Shown: piece by piece, positions 34,863 to 44,700 of the stretch
Position numbering within the stretch: the stretch's first letter is position 1
Layout: each line of letters starts with the position of its first letter
Assembly (NCBI RefSeq): GCF_022984075.1
Contig: NZ_JALAAD010000002.1
Span: 1 to 64,000, forward strand
From: Synechococcus sp. C9
GTDB lineage: Bacteria > Cyanobacteriota > Cyanobacteriia > Gloeomargaritales > Gloeomargaritaceae
Direction of reading: 5' to 3'
DNA: 64,000 nt
Translations under genes and position numbers: made by a program
Notes under the pieces: model-generated
The model's database searches: none
Seen by the model: the letters and a program-made list of their open reading frames with translations, nothing else
What the model was told of the DNA's origin: nothing

Positions 34863-36348
34863 ATTCTATGGCACGGGAGCTGGAAGTGCGCCGGGGGTTC
34901 TCCGTATTTCTGAATTTGGTTCCACGTTCGTCAGCAATGGTGAGGACAAGAATAATCTTCTCGCTTTCATTGGCAATACCATCACTTTGAGTGATGTCAC
35001 CGATAAAAGTACCAAAGTTCTCAGGACAGAACTGGACGTGGCAACCGAGGAGGGGATTTTCTCCCTGGATGTGGCCTTCGGTGCGGAGTTTGCCAACTAT
35101 TTGGGGGTGAAAGCCGCCAACACCCTGCGTTCCGCTGCGGATGTCCAGGCACTTCTACAGAACATCTACAAACAAACGGGGCGCAAAACGGCTATTGTCT
35201 ATTGGGTGTTGGATCAGATCAACCTAAGTATCGTAATGCTCACCCCAGGCATTCCCCAAGGCGTTGCCCAAAACCAGGGCGTCACGGTGGCCTCGGTTGA
35301 TTTGGCAACAGGTCTGGTTCAGCAACCGAAAACTGCACCGCTTGTCTATCGGGGGGTGCCCAGTGCCCGCCGGGATGAAGTTCTCAGGGTGATCAGTCGC
35401 TTCCGCAATCAAGTGGCAGACCGTCGCTGGGTAGGGGGCAAAAAATACCTCCAAGATGCGCAAACCCTCTACCGCTGGCTAATTGAGCCGATTGAGCCAG
35501 AATTGCAAGCGCAAGGGATTGATAGCCTACTGGTGGTACCGGATAGGGGGATTCGCCTCCTGCCGTTGGCCGCTCTCCATGACGGTAAGCAATTCTTAAT
35601 TGAGAAGTACAATCTGGCAATCACCCCCAGTATCAACCTCATTTCGACCCAGTATCGTCCTCTCCAGGGGGCGCAGGTGCTGGCAATGGGAGCCTCCACC
35701 TTTACAAATGAAAGCCCCCTGCCCTCCGTGCCCACAGAATTGAAGACCATTACCAGCGTCTGGCCGGGTCGCTATTTCCTCAACCAAGACTTTACCCCAG
35801 AGCGGTTGATCCAAGAGCGCAAGTCGGGGCAATTTCGGATGGTGCATTTGGCCACCCACGCCACCTTCAAACCTGGGGATTTGCGTGATTCTTACATCGT
35901 ATTTGGCAACAATCAGAACCTGCCCGTCACCCAATTGCCCCAACTCTCCCTACAGGGGGTAGAATTACTGACCTTGGGGGCGTGTCGCACACTGATCGGA
36001 GACATAACTGACCCAACGGTAGAATTTGGCTTTGCGGGTTTGGCGGTGAAAACCGGTGTGCAAACCGCAGTGGCCTCGCTATGGAATGTGGATGATACCT
36101 CTACTTTTGCTTTGATGGCAGAATTTTACACCAACCTCCAGAGTACCCCGATTAAAGCAGAAGCTCTACGGCAAGCCCAACTGGCATTACTACGGGGTCA
36201 AACCAAAGTGGAAGGCGGTCAACTGCGTTTGGTGACCCAGAGAGGACAGAGCATTCCTTTGCCCCCAGAACTGGCTCAAGTGAAAGGACTAGACTTTGCC
36301 CACCCCTACTTCTGGTCTGGGTTTAGTATGATTGGTAGCCCCTGGTAA
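34863..36348 (+). pseudogene. CHAT-domain protein lacking its N-terminus
   Basis: The frame opens right after a TGA near 34860 with no good start (TTG at 34987 is possible). The first ~40 codons (RISEFGSTFVSNGEDKNN) look like the tail of a repeat-rich exported domain. The CHAT peptidase domain is complete, with His in VHLATHATF and Cys in LLTLGACRTLIGD. It may be an N-terminally deleted gene that still yields a CHAT protease. It shares a general plan with the pseudogene at 3814 but not close sequence. Confidence 0.75.
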
Positions 36349-36502
36349 GGCGGAGGATGCTTTTGCGCCATACTTAGTCTGTCGTCTCGCAGGCATTCGT
36401 CTATTTCTATCTGGGAAAAGAGGTTTACAGCCGTATCCTGTAACCACTTAAAAGGCTGTCTCTCCCTGTTTACTCACCAGAATTTAATCCAATTGAGATG
36501 AT

Positions 36503-36853
36503 ATGGTCAGTCCTAAAAAATTTTATCAAGTGCAAATTCGTGGCGTGGATGTCTTTCACCCCCAAACTGGGGAAGTACGCTCCAGCAATGGGGATGAGAT
36601 TGCCTGTTGGTTCCTAGACACCAACTACAACCATGAGAGCTTTTTTGTCCGTCATGCCTATTTTATTGGAGCCAGTAGCGACCCCTACAAAGCCCTGAAA
36701 AACTCCCTCAGAGCCGAAATAGACGAAGCCACCTGGGACACACTGAGAAGCGACACCTCCCGCCCCTTCCCCAAACCCACATCGGGTAATATCGCTGTGA
36801 AAGTCATCAACCACCTGGGCGATGAAGTCTTGAAAGTCTTTAGAGTGGAGTAG
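36503..36853 (+). CDS. Orphan C-terminal domain of a site-specific DNA methyltransferase
   Basis: The 116-residue protein opens KKFYQVQIRGVDVFHPQTGE, has NHESFFVRHAYFIGASSDPY and ends IAVKVINHLGDEVLKVFRVE. I recognise this as the tail of adenine-specific (type III Mod-like) methyltransferases. The catalytic domain (DPPY and FxGxG motifs) is absent, so no methylation is expected from this piece. It has its own ATG but no clear ribosome-binding site. Confidence 0.5.
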   Translation: MVSPKKFYQVQIRGVDVFHPQTGEVRSSNGDEIACWFLDTNYNHESFFVRHAYFIGASSDPYKALKNSLRAEIDEATWDTLRSDTSRPFPKPTSGNIAVKVINHLGDEVLKVFRVE

Positions 36854-36869
36854 AATCGCTTGAAGGATA

Positions 36870-36975
36870 TACAGTTTATTTGTCAATTAAAGGATACAAA
36901 AAGCCTTGATTATTCTAATTCTAATAAAATTAGCATGATTGACCAATGTATCCTATAATTACTTAAAAGATTGTA
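36870..36975. repeat. MITE-C copy 2
   Basis: TACAGTTTATTTGTC and the inverse of ACTTAAAAGATTGTA bound 106 bp, with AAAGGATACA inside. The following 36976-37138 holds a MITE-F end (TATAGCAATCCTA) and a 45-base match to the antitoxin gene at 63700-63760, a relic of that TA family. Confidence 0.6.
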
Positions 36976-37153
36976 TAGCAATCCTATTGGAGAGTACAAC
37001 AGTAATTGCATGAGAGGTATGCTGTCAGCTGGTTTCTGTAAGTGTCTGTCTAACAATGACTTGGGCACTTTCGACAGAACTCGACAGCATCAGTCTTCCC
37101 CAGCTTGTTGCTTGAGTAGGTTAATGACATCCTCAGTTGACATACCCCCCTGC

Positions 37154-37300
37154 CTAAAGACAGGGGATTCTTGACGCTTCACAGACCGACGCCACCGAAC
37201 CTTTCGGCTCAGTGGTCTTACTCAATCTCCACGTCCGTTTTTGAGTCGGGCGATGCCCCATCCCGACTTGTTCTATATATTTCGCTGAATTTTTCTGAAG
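37154..37300 (-). pseudogene. tnpB: tnpB C-terminal fragment (copy 2)
   Basis: It encodes NSAKYIEQVGMGHRPTQKR to the stop, the last ~46 residues of TnpB, separated from the rest of the gene at 38876. The right-end hairpin overlaps its 3' end. Confidence 0.85.
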
Positions 37301-37498
37301 ACCCCAATGTCTTACTACATGACAAGGAAAAAAGAACACCAACAACAAAGTTTTAGATGTTAAGATATAGGAATCTTAGATTCTATGACGTATAATAAGT
37401 GTGACTGTAACCCATCACATCCTCCGCCATTTTCTCTGTATCTTTTATCCGTATCTCCCCTGACATCAGCTTGGGTAACAGGCGATCGCTTATTTCCT

Positions 37499-37753
37499 CT
37501 ATTGGTAGTTATGGTTAGCGATTTTTGCATAAAGCACAACAGGATCGAGGTCTGCGCCATTCTCCTAGCAAATTGTTCCTAAATCTGGATTGACTCTAAC
37601 AGTAGCAAAATATACTGAGTCTTGTAGTGGTTCAAAGATGCCGCTAAATTTAATAATTTCTGCTAGATCAACAATGCCCTCTATACCATCTTCAAAGGTA
37701 AGATGCAGTTGATAGTCTTTTATTGGTTTTACGGCAGTAATATCTTTCACCAT
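37499..37753 (-). pseudogene. DUF2442 protein with a Trp-to-stop change
   Basis: The frame reads VKDITAVKPIKDYQLHLTFE and EPLQDSVYFATVRVNPDLG, stops at TAG after GTIC, then continues ENGADLDPVVLYAKIA to 37499. The family has GTICWPNGADLDPD-type sequence here, so TGG became TAG. The stop removes about 20 residues. It overlaps the next DUF2442 gene by seven bases. Confidence 0.75.
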
Positions 37754-38007
37754 TGGGATATGTTTTGCGGTTGTAGGTTATTAGCTAAGCGAATCAAACC
37801 GTCAATGGATAGGTCTTCATCAATGGTGAACCAGTGGATACCATAGCCAGATGGGGAAATTTTATAGAGGTTTCGTTCTGCTTCGGTAGCTTGAGCTAGC
37901 CGTTTGGATGTTCGATCAATAGGAATGTGATAGGTCGAGCCATCCACCGTTAAAATCATATTCTCTTGGTCAAAAGTGAGGCTTTGCACTATGTGATGTT
38001 TACTCAT
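37747..38007 (-). CDS. DUF2442 protein
   Basis: The ATG at 38007 follows GGAG and overlaps the DUF4160 stop (ATGA). The 86-residue protein reads SKHHIVQSLTFDQENMILTV then ASGYG-like SPSGYGIHWFTIDEDLSIDG, a DUF2442 domain. DUF4160 and DUF2442 genes are often paired in cyanobacteria in TA-like operons; the biochemical role is unknown. Confidence 0.75.
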   Translation of the reverse strand: MSKHHIVQSLTFDQENMILTVDGSTYHIPIDRTSKRLAQATEAERNLYKISPSGYGIHWFTIDEDLSIDGLIRLANNLQPQNISQW

Positions 38008-38357
38008 AGCTGATCTCCAAAATAAGTGTTCCAAGCTTCCACAATTTCATCAAAATTTTGTAGAATAATTTTACGCACCTCTCTAGTATCTCGCTTAGTC
38101 ATATTATAAGCATAGGCTTCTCGAATGTCATATATAGCAATCCTACTTGATTAGTGAACAGAGATTCCCCAGAACCAAGGACGGGGGCGGTGCCCCTGCG
38201 ACCCCTATTCCATTCTCATTTAGGACTGCTATAGTTCCAAATCGAGCCAATATTTGCATTCAGCTTCTCCCTTTTGGGCGTGGATGTGGATTGGTTCTGC
38301 TCCTTCGTTGGAATAGAAATGAAATCTCCAGCCACGCAAATATAGAACGGTTGGCAC
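38004..38357 (-). pseudogene. DUF4160 gene interrupted by MITE-F
   Basis: From GTG 38357 the frame reads PTVLYLRGWRFHFYSNEGAE and KYWLDLEL, is broken by MITE-F (38133-38233), and resumes YDIREAYAYNMTKRDTREVR to a stop overlapping the DUF2442 start. Removing the MITE plus one TA restores one open frame of about 84 residues, so the insertion is simple and recent. Confidence 0.75.
38133..38233. repeat. MITE-F copy 1 (TA duplication)
   Basis: The ends are TATAGCAATCCTA and TAGGACTGCTATA (inverted, one mismatch), about 101 bp, with a G/C-rich centre. TA is duplicated at the insertion in the DUF4160 gene. Fragments lie at 29622, 36975, 22375 and 49421. Confidence 0.75.
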
Positions 38358-38545
38358 TACAGCACATCCTTCACCGGTTGCTCTGCTACCCGAATCTCCC
38401 CTGACATTAGCTTGGGAAATTTTAATAGCCATTCCTGCTCGATCGTTTTAAGAGATTCCAGCATTGCAGTTAGATCACCGTTAAATTGAGCATCTCGATC
38501 GGCTCGGATTTTATGTAGTTCCTCGATAATTGGATCATTCCACAT
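38357..38545 (-). CDS. Small antitoxin-like protein
   Basis: The ATG at 38545 is chosen because AGGAG lies six bases upstream; an earlier ATG at 38551 overlaps that site. MWNDPIIEELHKIRADRDAQ is a start common to a family of small cyanobacterial proteins next to DUF4160 genes. Its C-terminus (KLMSGEIRVAEQPVKDVL) overlaps the DUF4160 start. A relic of the same tail is visible at 37380-37480. Confidence 0.55.
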   Translation of the reverse strand: MWNDPIIEELHKIRADRDAQFNGDLTAMLESLKTIEQEWLLKFPKLMSGEIRVAEQPVKDVL

Positions 38546-38589
38546 GGTCATCTCCTAAAAGTTCTTCAGGTGTACCGATAATCGAGGGT

Positions 38590-38706
38590 TATAGTCGTTT
38601 CACAAGAAAATGCAACACTTTGAAGCACTGGTAATCACTGTATCCCCTTCTAGGAAAGGGTTTGCAGGTAAAGGCGAATGTCGCAAACTTGTTTGAAATT
38701 ACTATA
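38590..38706. repeat. MITE-E copy 2
   Basis: TATAGTCGTTTCACAAG to TTTGAAATTACTATA, the inverse of copy 1 at 25415-25525. The rest of 38707-38875 up to the tnpB junction shows no gene. Confidence 0.75.
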
Positions 38707-38875
38707 TTTTCTATCACAGGGCGTTTATTAGCATTGGCAACTGGATAAGAGCCATTCTGAGGGTTATCAGTCCATGCTCTAGAGGAAAGCTACATCAGAA
38801 GGGGCTACATCGTGGAAAATAGAGACTATTCTTTTGGCTACACAAGACTTTCACGATATGGAGTATACATAAGCA

Positions 38876-39897
38876 TTCTCGTCCCGACAATGTACTGCAC
38901 CACATCCATCGCATACCACTATGCGGGTGGAAAGGTCTAGTTTTCCCCAGTGCCAGTTGCACTTAGAACAATGTTGGCTCGTTGCCTCCCATCGGTCGAG
39001 AATGCGAAGTTCCCGCTGGAACTTTTCACTTTTTGCCTTGCACAACTCACGAAACCTACGCCATCCCTGTCTGCTGATTGCTTTAGACAACTTGCGGTTC
39101 TTCATCATTCCCCGCACATTCAAGTCTTCCAAACAAATAACTTGGTTTTCGCTCGTGAGTTTGGTTGACAATTTGTGCAAGAAATCCGTCCGCATATCGT
39201 CAATACGACAATGCAGTTTAGCAATTCGCAACCTAGTACGCTCCCACCGATTTGACCCTTTGACCCGGCGGGCTAACTGCTTTTGCAGTTGAGCAATCCG
39301 GTCGTACAAAGGAGCATAGTCCGGGCTATGGTATTTAGTCTCGTCGCTACAAGCAGCAAAGGTTTTGATGCCTAAATCTACTCCAATGCTGGGAGATTTA
39401 GCCTCAATGTTCTCCAGTTCTACCTCCACGACAAAACTCAGAAAATACCGCTCCGCACTGTCTTTGATGACCGTAACAGAGCTTGGCTTGCTGGGTAATG
39501 GTCGGCTCCAGATAGGCTTAACGACCCCTATCTTGGCAAGGTACACGCCTTCCCCCTGCAGGGAAAACGCATTACTCATTAAGGTTGCGGATTGGTTAGT
39601 CTTTCTCTTCTTGTATCGTGGTGCCCCTCCTTCCTTGTTGAAAAACTTTTGGTACGCTTCCTCTAAATGCCTCAATGATTGTTGAAGTGCCACACTCGAC
39701 ACCTCTTTCAACCACTGCACCGACTCTTTTAGCTTAGTTAGCCGACTCGATAGCTGGTTGTACCCTAAATACTTTCCAACAGCCTGGCAATGAGCTAAAG
39801 CCTCATTCCAAACATACCGAGCACAACCAAATAGTTTAGCTAGGCTGTTTTTCTGTTGGTCTGTAGGATAGAACCGGTATTTATATCGGGCTACCAT
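38876..39897 (-). pseudogene. tnpB: tnpB, 5' part (copy 2)
   Basis: It encodes the first ~340 residues of TnpB, identical to copy 1 except for a few changes, through the zinc ribbon and VHCRDEN. It loses the C-terminal ~45 residues at the insertion junction. Since the last RuvC Asp (CRDEN) is just retained, a shortened protein could be made, but the end of the RuvC fold is missing. Confidence 0.85.
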
Positions 39898-39932
39898 ACG
39901 CTAAAATTGAGTCGGTATGTCTATTGTAGCAC

Positions 39933-40331
39933 ATGGAATTTAGAAGAAACCGCAACAGCATATCTAGCCTGCAAGCTCACCTGGTATTCGTCACCAAGTA
40001 CAGAAGGAAAGTACTTACTTAAGAAAGTTTGAGACTGATAGAGGAATCCTTCCAAGGTGTGGCAAAAAAGATGGATTTTGCGGTATTGGAGTGCAACGGG
40101 GAAACAGACCATATCCACCTTCTGATTGCCTACCCACCTAAGTGGTCTATTTCCCAAATAGTGAATGCCTTGAAAGGAGTTTCTAGTAGGAAATACGGAC
40201 AGGCTAAGTTACCAAAACCCTATGGCAAAACAGCTCTGTGGAGTCCTAGCTATTTCGCTTCTAGTGTTGGTGGCGCTCCTCTCCATGTTCTGATTGCTTA
40301 CATCCAAAATCAAGAAAAGCCGTCCTGCTAG
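39933..40331 (+). pseudogene. tnpA: tnpA (copy 2) with the same nonsense codon
   Basis: It is the same 133-codon frame as at 20760-21158, with TAA at codon 30 in both. The HUH and Tyr motifs are intact after the stop. Confidence 0.8.
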
Positions 40332-40671
40332 GCGTAGCCGTGCCGGAGGCATTGGACGGGATTTTAGACCCAATTCTTTGATAACAGGTACTCACAGAAA
40401 TCAGGTTCCGGCGCGCTTCCCATGTGGTTACTGTTTCAATCTCCGATAGGTTTGCTTTAGCCTCGTCCCTTCAGCCGGGATAGTGCAGAAAGCTTGTAGC
40501 AATCTCACTTAAATTGTGAATAAAACTTTTATGCTCAGAGCGTATGTTGCAAGGCGTTGCCCTATTTTGATGGCTTGTGTGGCGTAGCCATGTAACCTTG
40601 CTATCAAAGCCTATGATAGTTTTTCGATAAAATTGATAGGAAAAATGTTACTTTAATTTTCACCATCATCC
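40332..40671. other. Gene-free region upstream of the replication genes
   Basis: After the IS605 left end no gene is seen. Near the 3' side, CTATCAAAGCCTATGATAG (40601-40619) is an imperfect palindrome, followed by GATAAAATTGATAGG, with AT-rich sequence up to the start of the 285-aa gene. These are plausible operator or iteron-like sites for the replicon, but no tandem iteron series is present. Confidence 0.35.
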
Positions 40672-41529
40672 ATGAGCGCATCGCAACTTGGAAAAACCAA
40701 GCCACCAACGGAGTGGCGGGAGTACCCGGAACCGATTGATAACCAGCAGGTCATCCGCACCCTGGAGCAAGCGCTGCAGGATTTGGAGAAAATAGGGGAT
40801 GTTACCATTCCCAAGGAAACGCATCTCGCCATCCGTGAGATTGAAGATGCAAAACTCAGAGAGGAACGCATTTTTGCAGTCCTAGAAGCGGCGGGGGTAG
40901 CCTCCCTCCCCTTTAGTACACCTCTATCCCTACTGTTTTTGCTGTTGGGTTGGCGACAGGGGGTGCGCTATGAGAAGGTGCGGCGACTTGTGGCGTTGAT
41001 GAAGGAGTTGGATGAGGCGTTCAAAGAACAAGGGATAGAAATGACCGCCCTGGTGGAACATCCGACCAACGAGCCTGTGGACCTTTTGCTGAGGTTTCCC
41101 GGCAAGCATTTCTTTTTGCTTTGCATCCGTTCTTATGGGGATGCGGAGGTGGTTTTTAATGAAAAGCGGCAAAGATTCTTCCAAAAAAAGCCCGATGACA
41201 AGGGTTTACGCTCAATTCTTTTAGACCCGGTTGACACTTTAATGCAACACGTTGTCTGGTTGCAAAAACACTACCGCCCATTTTTCGGCGGGACTTCCCG
41301 CGCTGCCAAACGACCTTTGCCCCGCATCCTGGTGATCTGGAAGCCCAGCCGTTTAGCACAACATCGGGAGGAATTGTATGAAACCTTTGGGGAAGCGAAG
41401 GTTTTGTCAGCTCGTTATGAAAAAGGTGGTAGCCTCTTTGCGGTGAACCGGGAGGATGTGGTAGTCTTTGTCAAAGAGTATTTAGCATTTCGTATCAACA
41501 AGGAGCGAGGCGATGAGCGGGTAGATTGA
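40672..41529 (+). CDS. Hypothetical protein upstream of the replication gene (285 aa)
   Basis: The protein has a charged helical N-terminal half, one hydrophobic segment (LPFSTPLSLLFLLLGW, about residues 77-92), and a beta/alpha C-terminal half with VDLLLRFPGKHFFLLCIRSY and a basic RQRFFQKK. The latter loosely suggests a nuclease-like fold, but I see no certain catalytic set. It is 200 bases upstream of the CyRepA1 gene in the same direction, so a role in plasmid copy control or maintenance is possible. Confidence 0.5.
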   Translation: MSASQLGKTKPPTEWREYPEPIDNQQVIRTLEQALQDLEKIGDVTIPKETHLAIREIEDAKLREERIFAVLEAAGVASLPFSTPLSLLFLLLGWRQGVRYEKVRRLVALMKELDEAFKEQGIEMTALVEHPTNEPVDLLLRFPGKHFFLLCIRSYGDAEVVFNEKRQRFFQKKPDDKGLRSILLDPVDTLMQHVVWLQKHYRPFFGGTSRAAKRPLPRILVIWKPSRLAQHREELYETFGEAKVLSARYEKGGSLFAVNREDVVVFVKEYLAFRINKERGDERVD

Positions 41530-41731
41530 AAAATTCTTTTGAAATAGGGGGAAGAGATTAGGTCTGGTTCAGACACTCTCTCCCGATTAGGTTGCGCCCA
41601 CCAGTGAAAGGGCTTGCAAAAAAACACCAATCTCTTTGCCAGGGGATTTAGGTGTTATTTGCACTATAGCATAAGCAAGCATCTTTTCGTAGTGGTGGCG
41701 TGACGCAGGCAAAAATCCTGACCAGTCACCA

Positions 41732-44700
41732 GTGATGCTTCCCAGAATTGTTCCCCAAACCATAGAGAGTGTTGTCGCACCTGCCCTACCCGAGCCGGTA
41801 CTGCGGGAGTTTCGGGCATCCGCCATCCCCGATGACCTGACCCTCGCCAATATCGCAATCCTCACCGGGGAGCCTTTACTCGAGGAGTTGACCGGGAGTG
41901 CGCTCGGCGAGTTGGGCGGTCACAGCCAGCAGTACTGCACCCAGGCAGTCAAGAAAATCCTCGCCAAATATGAAACGGTAGCGGCAGGGGGAGCCTGGGT
42001 CTGTTACGGGCAGACGCTCGACGGGGAGAAGGGGAGCATCCCGGTCATCAAACCCTTTCGCCCCCGCAGGGTCACCCAGGGCACCGGCATCACCCAAAAA
42101 CAGAAGGTCATCAAGTATGAAACGCCCGTCGGTGCCAAAGGCACGCCCATCCTACCCGTTGTCCCAGAGAAATATATTCAACTCATTGAACAGCGATTTG
42201 GGGTGAGGATTCCCCGGGAGATACCCTTCTGGCAGGCAGTTTTAGCCAATCCCGCCATCCCCTTGTCCATTCACGAGGGACCCAAAAAAGCCCTAACCGC
42301 CATTGCCCAGGGTCTGCCTGCCATTGCCATCCGGGGGGTGACCATGTGGCGGTTGAAAGGCACGGATTTCCTTAGCGATGAATTGGAAACCTTTGCCCAG
42401 AAGGGACGCCGGATTTTCCTGTTTTTTGACCAGGACAGCGCCCCCAAGACCCGTAGAAATGTGTTCAAGCAGGCGGTGAAACTGGGGCAAGCCTTCACCC
42501 GCCACGGTTGTGATTTCCGTGCCGTCACCTGGGAACCGACCCTCGGCAAAGGCATTGATGATGTACTGTTCACGATTGCCCCGGAACACCGCTGGGAGTG
42601 GTTGGGCACCCTGTTGGACAACACCCGCAACATCCGCCAACTCAACCGGGAACAGGCGGTGGAAACGGCTCTGACCCGCCTGGAATCTTCACAAAAATTA
42701 ACCTACCCGGTGGAACGGCATACGGAGTCAGCCTATCTGCCGGAATTGCCTGCTTTGTCTGCCCATGCCATTCACGGGTTATGCGCCCCCATGAACAGCG
42801 GCAAAACCTATCGGATTGGGCAGGATTGGGTGTCGGCTTGGAAAGCCCAACGGGAGCATTTTGTGATTGTGCTGACTCCCTTGAACAGTTTGGGGGAACA
42901 GACGGCACAGCACTGGGGCTTGCCCCACATCCACAGCTTCCCCAACAGCGAGGCGGGGCAAAAAGGGTTGGAAGCCTGTATGCGCCATGCAGGGGGGTTG
43001 GTGTTGTGCCCCGATTCCCTGCACCGGCTCCCGGAGTGGGTGTGGAGTCAGCAAATCTTGCTGGTGCTGGATGAGGCCAACCAGGTTTTGGAACACCTGG
43101 TGCGGGGGCAAACCTTGGGCAAGCGTTGGTCGTGGATTAATTGTCGGTTTGTCCAACTAGCGCAGAGTGCCCAAGCCATCGTCGCTTCCGAAGCCAATTT
43201 GCCCGACCGTGCCCTCGACCTGCTCAAAGTGCTGAGCAAAAAAGAGACGGTGCGGCTGTTTACGCATAGGAAACACCAACAACCCTGGCAAATCACCTTT
43301 TATACCGGCTGTAGTCAGCACAACTCTGGGTTCTTTGCCGAATTGCTGGCGCAATTGCAAGCGGGTCACAAGCTGATGTTTGTGAGTAGCTCGAAATTTG
43401 CGGGGCAGAGGCTCGAGGGGATGGTGCAGGCGGTACTCCCCCAGCTGAAGGTGGTGCGGATTGATTCGGATACTAATGAGGGCAGTGCCTTCACGGACTT
43501 TTTTGAGCAACCCGACCAATGGCTGGAAGACCAGCAACCCGATATACTCATCTGTTCCCCGTCGGTGAAATCGGGGGTGAGTATCCAGGGGGGTCTGCCG
43601 CCAGAACAAGCCTACTTCCATTCGGTGTGGGGTTATTTCCCCTCGGGCACCACCGATATTCATCTGCAATTGTTGGGGCGATTCCGTCCTGCCGTGCCTC
43701 GTCATATTTATTGTCCGCCGGTGGTGTTCTCCGACTCGGATGAGAGTAGCCTGTCTGCCCAGGTGATTGGGCGGGAATTACGCAAGACAGCCCAGGCACT
43801 CACCCAATGGCTGGGTTTGAGTCATTTACTGGACATCCCGGATGAAGCAACCGAGCGCATCCAAAATGCCCTGTTTGAGTTTTACGCCCAATCCCATGCG
43901 GTTCACGGTGCCATGCGGCGGGCGAGTTTGGACTACCTGGTTCAGCGATTGCAACAGGACGGACATCAAATCACCTACCAAGCCCTGCAACTGTCTGCCC
44001 CAATCAGGGAATTGATGGGCACCGTGCACCGTGCCATCGAGTACCAGAAAGCGGAAAACCTGGCAAACGCCCACCTGGAGCCAGAACACACGGTGGACTG
44101 GGCACAGCAAACGCTCCAATCCCAGTGCAGTTTGGCGGACCGCTACCGTGCCCAAAAGGTGTTGTTGCAACAGGACTTTCCCGGGGTGGATTTCAACGAT
44201 GTGGGTATCTGCCTGCAAGCGGTGGTGGAGGACTACAGTGCCCTCCTCAAGGGGGTGAAGTTGCAGGTGCACGCCGAAAACCCGGAACTGGTGAAACTCC
44301 AGGATGCCTACAAAGTGCGGGAGATTTTGCACAACCAAACCCTCAAGGGCATCCACAAACTGCCCAAGGGCACCATCTGCGCCCTGCTCATTAACACCTT
44401 GCGGGTCTTGGAACTGTTGGACAAGACGTACAGCAACCAGAGTGCCCTGGTGCAGGAGATAAAGGCACTGGCGTTGCATCACCGGCGCTTGATTGAGCGA
44501 TACCTGCATTTGCACATCAAGCCAGAGCAAACCGGGGTGCATATCGTCAATAAACTCCTGAGACGTTTGGGGTTAGAGCCAAAAGCGATTGCCCGCCCGG
44601 GCACCAAAGAGCGGGAACGGCATTACCAAGTGGTAGGGAGCGAATTGCGGCGTGCCTTGTTGTCCGCCTACCGCAGTCGGTTGTCCAGCCTACGTCCACC

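Larger units (their letters stand above)
37139..40383 (-). mobile_element. IS200/IS605-family element, copy 2, split by a 1.6-kb insert
   Basis: It is nearly identical to copy 1 but inverted, with its right end at 37139 and left end at about 40383. tnpB is interrupted between 37300 and 38876 by foreign DNA with a DUF4160/DUF2442 operon and two MITEs. The tnpA nonsense codon is shared with copy 1. Confidence 0.85.

Noticed and set aside
40381-40500. CRISPR-like word GTTTCAATCTCCGATAGG
   Set aside because: It occurs once, with no second copy at a regular distance.
41876-44542. Reverse-strand frames up to 238 codons opposite the replication gene
   Set aside because: GC-rich shadow frames with Pro/His/Gln-rich composition; CyRepA1 motifs are on the + strand.
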